A DNA stretch of 64,000 bases from contig JAGTWJ010000006.1 of NCBI GenBank assembly GCA_020064725.1, forward strand, positions 2,046,001-2,110,000. Direction: 5' to 3'. How positions within the stretch are numbered: the first letter of the stretch is position 1; each line of letters starts with the position of its first letter. Position numbers and translations under genes: made by a program. The DNA is from Drechslerella dactyloides. Lineage: Eukaryota > Ascomycota > Orbiliomycetes > Orbiliales > Orbiliaceae. The notes below the pieces were generated by a model. It had not been told where the DNA came from. It made no database searches and was given only the letters and a program-made list of their open reading frames with translations. Shown here in pieces: positions 1 through 11,620 of the stretch.

Positions 1-832
1 CAGGTTTCGATGCCTTTGTCACCCGTATGTTGGTAAGTTGCTGAAGCTGAATCCCCAATCGCTCATTTCTTTATAGCCACGTACTAAATACCCGATTGCT
101 CTATAGAAGAGATTGGCCAGAGAACTCCCGAAGAGGCTCCGGACGCTCAACATCCGGATCCAGCAGGTAGAGGGTGACCGCCGCGACTTCGTCTATGACA
201 AGGACGTCATGGCATCACTCTTCGCTCATCGCACGACCCTTCACTCGGTATCGTACACAGTCAAGTACAAACTATTTACCGAGGAAGCTGTGCACTTACG
301 CCGGCGTCCCTATGACTACGACAATCCTCTATGCAAATGGTCCAAGAAATTGTGCATTTTCGAATTCTCACCAGCCCACCCCGAGGATCTCGAAATTTGC
401 ACCCACGCGTATCTGAAGGGTTACAGCGAATACCTGTTGCCGATTCAACCGTACCGTGGGGATGATGCAAAGGATTGCGGAAGCTTGAATCGGTGGGAGC
501 GGGGCACGAGAGATTGTATGCACTCCCCAAATGGATGCATGCAATACCTGCTGCCAAAGCCGATTTGGGTTTCCCAGGGACTCCATACCGTGATCGGCGA
601 TGCGCAACCTTCGACGGAGGTAAAAGGCGAGATCCTGGAGACCACCCTGGTGGGCGAGGAAGTCTACCCACTCTTCTTCGCCGAGTACGAAGCTAGGGAT
701 AGCTCAAGGCGTAATGAGAGATTCCACAGGTGTATAGACCTGGTGTACGAGATGAGTAGAATGGACCCAGAGAACCCTCTGCCTCGAGAGGACCTGAGGG
801 ACATTCTATACGGCCTCCTTGCATCGGTCTAG
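1..832 (+). CDS. Hypothetical protein, 5'-truncated by window edge, one intron
   Basis: This is the 3' part of a gene that begins before the window. A GTAAGT donor at 33, a TACTAAA-type branch point near 82-88 and a CTATAG acceptor ending at 106 define a 74-nt intron. Joining 1-32 to 107-832 keeps one open frame to the TAG at 830-832. The first in-frame codon available after the acceptor without splicing is a TTG, so a separate gene starting here is unlikely. The visible part is about 250 residues, soluble, rich in Arg, Glu and Tyr, with several Cys (near the middle) and no membrane segment. The N-terminal piece (LARELPKRLRTLNI) is reminiscent of regions in fungal F-box-type hypothetical proteins, but I cannot name a family. 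The gene is probably real because of the clean splice junction and sustained frame. Confidence 0.55.
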
Positions 833-1621
833 GGGTATATCTGTGCAATCCTTCATGGGGACGACTCCCGAGTGGTCGAGGCTTCCAGAGTCTCTGTACG
901 GCGCGGTTTCTTTGGTGGGTATTTCGACTTTTGTGTTAGTTTCAGCGTGTGCTTTTGGTCGTTTAATGTTTAATGTGGAGTGCATAATGTATTATACCAA
1001 GCTTTTAATATGATATTTAATACAATATTGTGCTCCTAATATTCGCTTGTAGCATCGTACACACTGCATACGAGTGTCTGATAAAATATGCATGCTCGAT
1101 ATATTCTAGTCTGTTCTTGTTTCATAGCTTGTTAACATATGTTCACATAAATAAGTATTCTCGTTACTATGGGACACCAGCTGGATTTGTCAGGTAGGGA
1201 ATATTAGCCTGATCTTGAGACTATCCCCAAATATTATAGTTCCACTAAAATGGAAGTAAAATGAAACTAAATACATGCAATCTTCCTGATGAATTTGGTC
1301 GATGCCAATGGAGATGTCAGTTATCAGCGGGCCAACACCCGTCCAACTTGGTATTTACATCTCAGCTTGATTAGGATTGCACTGGTCTCGCAGCGATCGT
1401 ACAGGAATCGTTGGAGGTTAAGGTGACAGTGCATGCGGAGAACAATTAACTATTTCACAAATCAAACATGAAGGACAATAACATATGCTACCGAAGAACC
1501 TACCACGCACATATAAAAACATTCAGTTGCTCCTGATTGATTCATGTTTGTAAAATTTAACCCAATTTCAAAGTATATAGCTTGTCATCCGCACCATCAT
1601 TACTATACCAAAATCGAAATG
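833..1621. other. Gene-free stretch, AT-rich
   Basis: This stretch holds the presumed 3' ends of the two convergent flanking genes. It is AT-rich with AATAAA-like stretches (near 1016-1025). I see no coding frame with splice support, no tRNA and no repeat. Confidence 0.5.
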
Positions 1622-2269
1622 TTACAAAAGCACCCTCAGCAGGCCCTTGAGCACTGAGCCCTTAGCATTCTCCTTGCGATAGAACATCTTGTTTTTGCGC
1701 GTGTAAGCGCGCAGCTTGCCGACGGAAGGGAAGCGTGTGATTTCCTTGCTCGGCTGAATGAGGTCCAGGTCGTCAATCTCTGTGGCGCGGCGGTATGCCT
1801 GGAGGATGTGGAAGATATTGATATTCTCCTTCTGTATCGCCTGTTACAAAAAGTTCAAGTAATTTTAGCACTCTGCAGGTAAAAATGTAACAATCCTATA
1901 AATTCAATACGCTTAGGATCTACAGCTACGGGGTGAAGCTAATATACGCACCTTCCTGCACTGTGTGATACTGCTAGGTATTGGCTCGATGCCAATAATT
2001 TTCACTAGCCTTTGCCATTCGAACAACGTAAACCCTGTACCCACGCGCTCCGTAAACTCGGCGTCTACAGCGGCATGAAAGTTTTTCTTTTGTTTCTCAC
2101 GCTGCTTGGGTGTCCAATTCTGACCGATGGCGAGGCGTTGAAAGGCCTTTATGACGGAGACCTCACTGGAAGGCTGGTAGGTGGAGCCACTGTGGCTTTG
2201 GAGGTATCGGTCGACAGCGCCAGGTTGGAAAAGAGAAACGCCGTTGTGGCGGACAAGGGCAGTGGACAT
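1622..2269 (-). CDS. Conserved fungal protein of unknown function, two exons
   Basis: The model is two exons read on the minus strand, 2269-1952 and 1840-1622. The donor GTGCGT starts at 1951 and the acceptor AACAG ends at 1841. The frame is continuous and gives about 178 residues ending in TAA. The start is the ATG at 2269; the codon before it is GTG. The protein has a central WQRL...GIEPIPSSITQCRKA block followed by NIFHILQAYR and a C-terminal FPSVGKLRAYTRK...MFYRKENAK segment. This layout (a GW/WQ motif, then GI.P.P.S...C..A, then NI.D/HIL, then a F.....L..YT...) matches a widespread family of uncharacterised ascomycete proteins, as I recall it. It has no signal peptide or membrane segment. 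The family function is unknown to me, and the neighbours give no clue. Confidence 0.75.
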
Positions 2270-3344
2270 CACGTATGGGCAATAGCTTGTCCAAACTATA
2301 AGTGTCTTAGTCCAGGTGGGGAGGTATAGATCTGGCGGTGGAGATTCTGGAGTAACAGCGGTACTTGTTGAATAGTCTACTCAAGGATGGTAGACCAGCT
2401 AAATACTTATCTAGATCCGGATCTCTAGATTCGATAGCCAACTCTCCAGTTATATGCCCGAATTGATACAAGAACGCGAAGAAGGACTAGATCATGGATC
2501 TGGCTGTGACTAAATCAGAAGTGGAGGGATGTACAAAGTACGGGAGCAACTACTCGACGCTTTTATATATCCTACACCCACGCGCCAAGCCGATGTGCTC
2601 TCCACGATCCAAGCTGAGCCATGCATTTACCCTCGGCGCCTTGCGGGTTCTCATACGCCTAGGATCACGATGCTTTGTGTGTAGGCTTGTTAGGCCCACG
2701 CACCCGCTATCCAGTCTCGACGAATCCGTACAATGCACGCATGCAAATGCCTCGCTTCGATTCGTCATTATACATGTTGTACTGATTGTTGCCGCGTGAC
2801 GGAATGATCCTCCGCAGAAGACCGTGACAAAATGCCTAGACGGGCGGCTGCGATTGGCCGCCGTTGGCGCCTGTTCGGACGGGTGCATGAATCAAGGCTT
2901 TTTTTCCAAGGCTGAGGGGAACCGGAACCAAAGAGCCGGCGGGGTGGCTGTGGGCGAGGGTGTGTTGTTGGACGTTGGAGCGCGGCACAGCATGTAGACA
3001 AAAGTGAAGATGCATAGTCAATAGAACAAGTGCTCGGCGCGCGTAGGTATAGGTAGGTATGGGTTCGAACATGGGTGACAAGGGTATGAGAATCCTTCGC
3101 ATTGTAAAGCGGAAGAAAGGAGATATGGTCTCGCAGCGAGGCGCGAGGAAATATGGTCGTTGGTAATTAAAAACTGTTAGGTACTATTTACAACATACTC
3201 AAGCAAAAGTTCGCATCACGATGACCGGGCGGCCTGGGGGCGAGAGCCAGCGTCTGCGGAACCCACGGTTTAGCTTTGGTCTTTGACGGTGTAATTTCGC
3301 CGCCCATTCATCAACTCACTTAAAAGGCAAATCGACCAACCGGC
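2270..3344. other. Gene-free stretch between two minus-strand genes
   Basis: Only short unsupported frames occur here. The part next to 2270 should contain the promoter of the two-exon gene, and the part near 3344 the 3' end of the Cys-rich acidic-tail gene. A GGGTTCGAAC string near 3060 resembles a tRNA B box, but no cloverleaf forms around it. Confidence 0.45.
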
Positions 3345-3947
3345 CTAGTTCTTCCCATCTTCATCAGCCTCGTTGGCCTCCTCGTACCCTTCCTCTTCCT
3401 CCTCTTCCTCGTCCTCTTCCTCGTCCTCTTCATCATACTCCTCTTCGTCTTCTTCGTCTTCCTCCTCTTCGTCGGCAAGCTCGCGCTCATGCTCCCCATT
3501 CTTGGGCTTCTGTGGCTTCGATCCACTGACGTGCCTTCCGATCTTACATCCTTTCTCGGTCTTGTTCCTGCCACAGCAAGTCATAACATAACCTTCCGGA
3601 TATTCGTTCATAGTCCATGGATCATCGAGTCGTCCCTGGGAAGCTTCGTCATGTTCGGCGAAGAAGTCCTCATCGGGCTCGGGGTCGCCAGGATGGTACG
3701 CGCATGAAGTGGCTGTGTTATCCTCTTCAACGTAGCAGTCTTCGCAGTACATGCAGTAGAGGATCTCCGTCTCCCCAGTGCGCTTGCGCTTTTTGGAGCC
3801 GTCGGAGGGGTGCTGGAGTTCGACGATCTTGGTATTGATGTCGATGGCGGTCTTTTTAATATCGAAGTCGCTTTCGCAGAGGAGACGGAGGAGAGTGCGG
3901 ACATGCGCTTCCGGCGCAGCCTGGATGACCTCAAAGATATCGATCAT
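3345..3947 (-). CDS. Cys-rich protein with polyacidic C-terminus (paralogue of the gene at 5318)
   Basis: This is a single-exon 200-residue protein starting at the ATG at 3947. Residues 1-45 form a helical segment (AAPEAHVRTLLRLLCES). A Lys/Arg cluster follows (KKRKR, near residue 53) that could be a nuclear localisation signal. Next comes a Cys/His-rich module of about 70 residues: CMYCEDC, then a CAYHPGD motif, then EYPEGYV-TCCG and GCKIGRH. The spacing suggests metal binding. The last 45 residues are almost all Glu and Asp. The whole layout is repeated in the divergent gene at 5318-5989, so the two are paralogues. The module recalls small Zn-binding regions of fungal hypothetical proteins, but I cannot assign a named domain. 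A nuclear, nucleic-acid or histone-related role is only an inference from the basic cluster and acidic tail. Confidence 0.78.
   Translation of the reverse strand: MIDIFEVIQAAPEAHVRTLLRLLCESDFDIKKTAIDINTKIVELQHPSDGSKKRKRTGETEILYCMYCEDCYVEEDNTATSCAYHPGDPEPDEDFFAEHDEASQGRLDDPWTMNEYPEGYVMTCCGRNKTEKGCKIGRHVSGSKPQKPKNGEHERELADEEEEDEEDEEEYDEEDEEEDEEEEEEEGYEEANEADEDGKN
3381..3475. repeat. TCC/TCT-rich low-complexity tract coding for poly-Glu
   Basis: This is a run of imperfect TCCTCT/TCTTCG triplets. On the minus strand it reads as the Glu/Asp tail of the gene at 3345-3947. Such tracts tend to change length by slippage. Confidence 0.8.
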
Positions 3948-5317
3948 GGTGAATGTTGAGCGTCGAGCGTTATAGCCCTCTGGAGCTTGTAGATGTGGAG
4001 CTGGGGAGCTGGCGGGGTGTCTCGAAAACCAGACGCGTGCGACGCGACGTAGCTATAAGGTTATGTATGAGGGGAAGTCGGAAAACGAGGCGATAGCTGC
4101 GACGCGAACGCGGGCATCTACCTACATTCTGGCTGTCAAAGTGGGATAGGGGCAGGCAGTTACACGAGACGCTCCGCCTTCGCGTTCGATGGGCAGCGTA
4201 ATTTCGGCCTCGCGAAAGCCCCGACTGGCTGTTATCTGCGAGCGAGAGTACCCAACCAATCGGATCAATGATTGCCTGTACCCTGTAATTACCCAACAGG
4301 GAGGTTTTCTTTCCCAAAGTGGATAAGTGGGAAATTGCAGATTCCATTCAAACATTCCTGACGATGTGACAACCTTGTGAAGGATTGCTTGATGAAGATC
4401 CAAGCCTTCAACTTCTTTACCGAATGGCATTCCATCCGTCCCCTGGGATATATCATAATGCACATCGAGCCTGGCCTCTACTCTCGCCCCGAACCCAAGC
4501 TGCTGGATCTTTCAACGCGTCCTACGCAAAATACAACAAACATTTGAGCAGTCTCTCGATCCTGACTTGGTATATATGTACTCACCCGAACGACAACATT
4601 AATGCATTATATACGAATTGCACGGCGTCTATGTCGCCACGCCGGGGCAGGGCAGATGTAGTTCAAGTGGTTGGTGACTCTCAAAACTATTCTTATCGTT
4701 AAGATGGATTGTTGCTTGTCTAGTGATTTAAACAGAGTACCAGCTCTATACCACTATAAATCTAGATATAGGAGCTAGATAGTTTGGTATTGAATGTCTT
4801 GTCGAGTTCGGACGTCCTCGCAAGTTGAGAGCATCAATCTGCTCTTCGAGCGGGTAGTCATGATATCCGTTGTACGAGTATAGATATCAAGCGTAACGCC
4901 TCAGTCTCGTTGAACCAGCCGATTTAGGCACTATACTCGCGACGCGTGGCGTTGGCGCGCTGACGTCAGACAAGCTCCCCTGATTCTCGCGATAGGCGAA
5001 GCATGCGCTCTACGTACTTTAATCTTAAGCTACCTTAAGTCCGAGATTATAAGTGCTCTGGAAACCTCGCGAACTCACTTCACTCCTTTCCATGGATAAC
5101 AATTAAGGTACCTTCCATCGAGCCAGCTACGCGTATGCTCGCCTGCGCAGCAGCGCGGGTAGTCGAGAATTTGTATCACATCGATATCCATGTGCGGCTC
5201 CACATTATCTCTATAGGTCTCTTCGACTTCCCATCATACCAAGTCCCTCAAACTAACAATCCAGCAACGAACGCAATAATATTAATATTGACATCGAAAC
5301 GACAGTGGCTCCGAAGC
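3948..5317. other. Divergent intergenic region between the paralogous pair
   Basis: About 1.37 kb separates the start codons of the two Cys-rich paralogues, which point away from each other. It must contain both promoters. Short frames here (for example 4122-4463 minus) lack splice or homology support. The 5' extension of the downstream frame to 5135 is open, but I prefer the ATG at 5318 because the paralogue also starts just before the shared helical segment. Confidence 0.5.
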
Positions 5318-5989
5318 ATGCCGTCTGCAAATATCAGTCCCAACCCGGCGCACGCGACAAATGCCCTCCTCAAAGCGATAGACGCCGCGCCACGCCACCA
5401 TCTCCGCCTCATACTACAATCTCTCTGCACCGACCCTTCGACCCTCCACCGCGCGCAGGCCCTTTTCTCGCGCCTCTCCCGCTCCTCCATCACCTCTCCT
5501 TCTTCCAAAAAACGAAAACTAGACCAAATCGACGGCACAGGAAGCACACCCACAAAAGCTAGTCGTAAAAGATATAAGTGCGCCCACTGTCAGACTCTCT
5601 TTACGCCACATATACCAACATCAGGCACCGAAAGTCCTTGTGTCTACCATCCGGGCAACCTACTTGTCGATCTAGAGGCCGACATTTGGACCACCATTTC
5701 GCCATATAAGAGGCACAAGACCACACTTACTATCGACTATACCGATGAAAAGATCATCGAACGATACCCAGAAGGGTACCGTTACGACTGCTGTGACGAG
5801 TACGCCGACCATGAAGGCTGCCAGCGGGGCCTCCACACAACGTCGCGTATAACTTCCGCAGAGCAAGCACACGATAAATTTAACGGCGAAAACAACAAGT
5901 GGAAAGAGCAGCATAGGCCTGCGAAGCGCATAAAGCAAGAAGACACCGAGGAGGAATCTAGAGACTCAGAGACCGACGAAGAGGATTAA
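5318..5989 (+). CDS. Cys-rich protein with acidic C-terminus (paralogue of the gene at 3345)
   Basis: This is a single-exon protein of 223 residues from the ATG at 5318. The frame stays open upstream to 5135, giving a 284-residue alternative. It shares order and spacing with the neighbour at 3345-3947: an N-terminal helical segment (AAPRHHLRLILQSLC), a basic cluster (KKRKLD and KASRKRYK), CAHC, CVYHPG, ERYPEGYRYDCC and GCQRGLH, then a C-terminal tail rich in Glu/Asp and Lys (AKRIKQED...ETDEED). The conserved Cys/His pattern C-x2-C...C-x2-HPG...YPEGY-x(2-3)-CC...GC-x3-H suggests a metal-binding fold shared by both genes. Their divergent, adjacent position suggests an inverted duplication followed by divergence. 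Function is unknown. Confidence 0.77.
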   Translation: MPSANISPNPAHATNALLKAIDAAPRHHLRLILQSLCTDPSTLHRAQALFSRLSRSSITSPSSKKRKLDQIDGTGSTPTKASRKRYKCAHCQTLFTPHIPTSGTESPCVYHPGNLLVDLEADIWTTISPYKRHKTTLTIDYTDEKIIERYPEGYRYDCCDEYADHEGCQRGLHTTSRITSAEQAHDKFNGENNKWKEQHRPAKRIKQEDTEEESRDSETDEED

Positions 5990-6584
5990 GCTGTCTAAGC
6001 GATGGCCAAACATACCAACTGATATCGCCTGACATTGAAGTATTGTCGTATTTCTCAGTTTACTAGATTTGAGTATTGTGGTGGGAGGTTCAATGAGACA
6101 AATAATATATATTTTACCAGTCTCACAATCCAAACCTTTCCATACAGCAATGTCGCATAAATTTAAATTCGTTCGGTAACGAACCGACTTATAGCTATAT
6201 CCTTAAGAATACGATGCTATGCTTCTAATATTCGTAAGTTTCAAAAAAAGAACGAACGTATCGATTGCTTCTGAGCGATGACTTGCTCTGGTCTTACACT
6301 ACTTCGAGTGCTCTGAACATAACCATCCTTGAAAGACACCAAACCGCCTAGTGCTAGAGCAATTCACCCAAACCAAAAGCAGTGCTTCCGGACCGCCGTG
6401 CCCAAAAGGGCCTAAGCCGCTATCAAGCAGCCTACGGTCGTACAAGCACCTACAGTCTATAGCGTAATGCAAAAAACCAACAAGAACAAAACTCGAAACT
6501 CGAAACGCGCTAACGTGAGACGTCGCGACGTCGCTCTCAGTGTTGACGTCTTAGCCTTCGTTCAAGCCTCCTCGCCCGGCCCTT
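5990..6584. other. Gene-free stretch between convergent genes
   Basis: This is the 3' flank of both neighbours and is AT-rich around 6040-6250. A short plus-strand frame (6467-6691) overlaps the last protease exon antisense and looks like a shadow. Nothing else is supported. Confidence 0.5.
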
Positions 6585-8210
6585 CTAAAGCTCTGCATGC
6601 TTCTCCAAAGTCTTATTCTTCCCAAGCAACTTGGCCAAGAGGTTCTTCTTCGAGGAAGTGTCATCTGATGGGCTCGACTGCCCGTCAGTAGGTGGCGTCG
6701 CTAGGTTCTGCTTCAACTCCGGGCGCACTGCGAAGCCAAAACGCTTTTGGTCGATATCGAAGATCTAGGTGTATTGAACGTCAATCAGCATCAAACCCTT
6801 CCCGGATCTATATACCGTGCGGTAGCAAATATTTATCAAGGACACATACGGCATAGACGGCCTTCAAGAAGGTGCCACCCAAGATATCAATAGGAAAGTC
6901 CCCGCGGCTCTGGATTCCGCCGTAGATCCACCCGTTCCCGGCATTCGCAAAACCCAAATCCTCCTTCTGGATCGTAACAGAATTGCCCCCAATATCAATT
7001 TTGACGACCGGCAACTGGGCCTCTGTTAGCGTTGCTGAGTAAATGTACCCCATGTAGTCTCGCGAGTACTTGGCTCCAGGAATCTGATCGTAGATATACC
7101 GGCACGACGCATCATCAAGCAGCGCCAGCGTTGTCCCAGTGTCTGCAATGGCGGAATTATTTCTGCTTCGTCTATGCGGCGTATGGTCTCCTACCGTAAC
7201 GGTAGCGGACTTGAACATCCACCACCCGTAACTAGGGTCGATCGGTGTCCAGAATATCTTGCCACCGCACCGGTCTACCGTTGGTTGCGATATGGATCCA
7301 AACGTGTAAAAGCTCTCGCCCTGGTCCAGCTCGTCAGTTTTGTCGCGCCAGCTGCCAAGGTAGCATGTGAACACCCGCTCCTCGGGGTTGGCCGTCGTCT
7401 GCCCATAGAGCGTGTCGACGGGAGTAGAAACAGGTTCTGGCTTGCAGGTGTTGATAGAGCTAAATGCAAGGCCAAGGAGGCCGGATCCCTCGGTTTGGAT
7501 GAAGCTTTCTGAGAGATCATTGGCAAGTTCAACGGCTTGGTTCGGAATGGACAAGCCACCGAGGTTAAGCACATCGTAGCCCACAGTGCCACTAGCGCTG
7601 GAGCCATCGCCATAGGTTATATTCCAAGTCGAGCCGTCCTTGGGTGTGAAGGTGGAGGAACTTGTAGGGTTGTATACCGCTTTGCCATTGGCTTGGGCAA
7701 TCGTTTTCTTAGGGAGATGAGTTGACCAGACCTATAGGTGAGACCCCATTAGGACCGCGATTTTTATAGAGAAGCCTGAAGAGTTGAGCGCGTAGCATTG
7801 AACATTGGAGGATAAGACCATACCCATAAATCGGCACTGCTAGTGTCGAAGTCCAGCCAGTAAGACTGTGGCGGCGTCCCAATCTTTACTTCTGCTAGCC
7901 AGAGCGCATCATTCTCATAATCCTCAGCAGTCACAAGTCCAATGTCATCTTCTTCAGGCCCGGTCTTCTTCTGGAGGCGTGAAACGATTCTAGCTCTGCC
8001 ACCAAGGCCCGGGCCGAATTTTCCTTGCTGTTGCAGTTGCTTGCCTTGGAAGTATTTGCCTCCAAGGGTTGGGTTGAATTTGTACTTGTTCATGAGCCTA
8101 ACATAGGCCTTGGTGCCATCGGCGACATGCTTGGGGTTTTTGATAACCAACCCGGTGCTGGAGCTATGCGAACCACCAAGGGCGGCTGCGGCTGCAGATG
8201 CTGCCGACAT
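6585..8210 (-). CDS. Pepsin-family (A1) aspartic protease
   Basis: The model has three exons on the minus strand: 8210-7824, 7731-6850 and 6764-6585. Introns are GTATGG...CTATAG (92 nt) and GTATGT...CCTAG (85 nt), and the protein is about 482 residues. The two catalytic motifs are DFDTSSADLWV (near residue 125) and IADTGTT (near 317). The flap ITYGDGSSASG lies between them, and GGTFLKAVYA leads into the typical FDIDQKRFGFAV C-terminus. The N-terminal 100 residues look like a propeptide (Lys-rich, KYKFNP). No hydrophobic signal peptide is visible after the ATG at 8210; an upstream TTG in frame does not add one. This matches the subset of penicillopepsin-like fungal enzymes with short or missing leaders, or a first exon may have been missed. 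The first motif has DTS where most pepsins have DTG. The C-terminal Lys/Ser tail extends beyond the catalytic core. Confidence 0.92.
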
Positions 8211-11200
8211 TTTTAACAAACAATGAGGTCTGGTGCTTCAGTACGTATGTGTAAGGAGTGGTCCTGAATCTCTATCGGAGGAACAATGATAGTGATAGTT
8301 GGATGTAAAGGATCTCGAGCTGATGAATTCGAGTTGACTCCAAGAGCGGGGGTCTTTATTATCTCCTCTTTACGTCAGGATTTATGGCCGACTATGCTGT
8401 GATGCACATACAACAGGATGCACATGCTCCGAATGGCGATCGTGATTTTAGATATCATATATAGACGATAACAAAGCGTTGGCCCTTAGCGCAACACAAA
8501 GGACATTATTAAAACCTATACAAGTAGCCGGATCTGAAGATCCGGTTATCAGGCACAGATGACGTATATCGCGCTACATAGCTGCTGAATACGAAGCATA
8601 TAGAGGACTAGGCGACAGCAGAGTTCAGTCCCGAGTTTATCTGTTGGCGAATGAGAGCGTCGAATCCGTAAAGGGAAGTTGTTGTTACAAGGATGGCCCT
8701 GATTGGCTGGATTTCCTTAATTATTCGTACGGAGCAAAACTAGAAAGCTTGATGCCCGAACCAAGAAACTTATCTGGAGTCAGCGACGCGCGACTTCAGT
8801 CGAGATGAAATGCTGGAATTACATTTTGCTCGGATACATATTCACTTAAGTAAATAATACCGTGATCTCCGAAGGAGGTAATCCATTCTATCTATATTGT
8901 GTACGGCTGTTTTGGAAATTGGCGCCTGATGGGTACATGTAGTTCTGTCGCAGTAACTCCAGACTTACAATGATCATGTCTGCGAGGTGACCGCTCATCT
9001 GCAGAGCTGCGATTATTTGCTTTCCACATTTCTACGAGCTGGATGTTGAAATTCATCGCGTTACCTATATATCTCGTGCAAACTTGACAGTATGGATCGA
9101 TATAACTGAACATCACGCGGATGATGAGGCTCGCGCATTCCGTTGGAAGAATCGACGCTAGAAAGTTCTCATTGCTTACACCGTCTCGGAAGGTTGCTGC
9201 TGCGTTTGTCCCGAAAGTCTTGCCGAAAGTAGCTGCAGAGCCAAGAGTTTCCAGAAAAATTCTTCACCGCACAGCGCAGCGCGACCAAACCCGTCACATT
9301 GCAGGCAGGAACGAGCTGCCAATCTCATCATGCCTCTTCTCCATGGGGTCTCGCCAAAGGACTGATGGAGATAGCATTACCTCTCCAGACTCCAGGTTTG
9401 CATTTGCGGAGTACATCGGCTACGATAGCCTCTGTCACACACTATTCTGACGTCTTCTAGGAAGTGGGCTGTTCCGTCTCTGACATTAGAATTCACCGCT
9501 TTCTGCTTGGGCTTTCTCAACAAACCGATGTGAGACTTTTGTTGCCGCTGAAAAGCGAGGGTCTCAGTTTCAGAGTCCCTCCTCTGACTTGACCTGTCTC
9601 GGTCCGCAGGCAAGCAAGCATTGCATAGCAAGCTCAAGCTCTTCCCTGACAGCCGGACGCCATGCAAATGCGTGAAAGTCCGTACGCACGTCTTTCAGGT
9701 GCCACGTCTCTGCAGCTCATGCAGACCCCTTTACAGGGTCTTCTTTTTGGCTTCCATTGGATCGAGCTCGATCTGCTTCCAGCTGGAGCTCTAATCTCAA
9801 ACACCCAACGCTGGGCAGTGCAGTTCTTACTTAGCACTCACATACATAGGCTCCAGGCACTTGCAGCGTAGGAGGCAGTTGTAACGCAAGTTTACTGGAC
9901 TGCATGCAAACTGCAGCAAGCCCTTCGGAGAGTATGCTGGAGACAGGCTATCATTTCTTTTCCGCTTTCAGAACGGTGCATCCGAGATGGAGACTAGATG
10001 GAGGCTTGGTAGGATGCAGGATACGTCGTTGAGCGTCAGCATGCTAGAAACGAAATTCGGTGAGCCCTGTACAGCGCCGTACATGTGTTATTGAGGGAGG
10101 GAACCCCCATGTTCTGCTCGCGCGTGAATTTTAGTGGTAGGGGCGGACTTAGGTAGATTGTTCGCTCGCATCTGAAGACTGCTCTACTCCGAGCTCCTGG
10201 CTGGATCCGACTGAGAGATAAGCTTAGGTTTGAGAGAATATTCCGCCCTGTATGCTTTGTCCACTGCCGTTGTCGACGGGTGCGTTGCCCGCCCGAAACT
10301 CGCCAGATTAGCATTGACGAAGCAAGGGCCAGGCCAAGGACAAGGGATTTTCCGAAAACATGTGAAAGAAAGTATCCCCTCAGGGCGTCTACTGCATCTG
10401 CACGACTGCGCTCAGGATGAAAGAAAGCGTGCGGGATGTTTTCCGGTGGGCTGAAATAAGCTATCGGTCTTTTGGCGGGCGGAGTGTGGCAGTCATCCCA
10501 CGAGCTCCTAGGATGCAGCGCGCCCGCCTCCTTCGAGCATTTGCAAGGCGTGGGTGTGCCTAAGGTGACGAGCTACTGGACTATGATATCGCATAATTTC
10601 CTAGATCTAGCAGGACGCAGGCGAGGTGAGAGATAAAGGAAGTTAGCAGAGCCTGTTGGATCTCGAGTGAATCTCACGGTCAAGCATTCGCAATCCATGG
10701 TATTCCCGCTAGCTTTAAGTACACTTTCTGGATTACAGCGGCAGACTCGTACTCATGTGTGTGATGGGACCTTTTCTTTTCTGTTTCGAGAACAAGCTCA
10801 ACCTCGACGAACTAATCCCGGGAAGACCGCTGAAGGCGGATCTAGGATAACGTATTCCGGGTGGAGGGTGCAAATTTTCTCCTGCTCTGCTATTTGGCAC
10901 ATTAGCTAGCAGCGGGCATTTTTTTTGCGTGTTTGAGACCTTTGAGGGCTCAACGGCGGAAGAATAGAATCTTGAGCCCTGATACGTGACTGCTACTCTG
11001 TAGGCAGGTGCGTTCTACTATTCAGCTGACCTCATCGATATGGATGGACTGCAATGAAGCGAGCGTATTGCACTGCATTATTTTGGAACATGAGAGACTT
11101 CGAGGCCGTGGCGCAAATATATGTTGGTTGTCCACGTCGAGGTGTTCAATTGCCCTCAAGGTGTTCTCAACCAAATTTTTTTTGGAGGATTTCAGTTTTT

Positions 11201-11620
11201 TTCTGGCAAGCTGCAGGGATAAGATAGCAGCTCCCCTGTGTGTGGCCTCTCTTGTTGTTTCTATTTCTTACTTGGATCCCTGCGAGTTCTCGTCCGATGC
11301 ATCATGCAAGCCTTACTAGCGTCGACACCGCATCCAATATCGTCGAGGGCTTATTGGGCGTGTCGTAAACTCCCAATCCCTTCGTGGGCATTATTCAGGT
11401 GTCCGCCAGGGGTGTCCAACTTAGGTGTCCGAAAAAGCAAAAATCTAGGGTGGGATGGCGGTCTCGACAGAACGAAAAAAAGTTTCGACGCGAGTGAGCT
11501 ATCAGCTTTTTTTCTCTTGCCCACGGGCAAAAAAAAAAAAAGGCACTCAGTTTTGCGCAGTGAGCAGTTACTGTGTACAGAGCAATTGGCTCAGGCCAAC
11601 CAGCTAGTAGTGGTGTATAT
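8211..11620. other. Long gene-free stretch (3.4 kb)
   Basis: No frame longer than about 110 codons has coding character, and none can be joined by convincing splice sites. It contains a perfect 8-bp inverted repeat, CCGGATCT-GA-AGATCCGG, at 8528-8545 and an A-run at about 11530-11541. No transposase, reverse transcriptase or terminal repeats are visible. Confidence 0.45.

Noticed and set aside
3055..3080. Possible tRNA B box (GGGTTCGAAC)
   Set aside because: No matching A box at the right distance and no acceptor or T-stem pairing.
6467..6691. Small plus-strand gene
   Set aside because: It overlaps the last exon of the aspartic protease antisense and has random composition.
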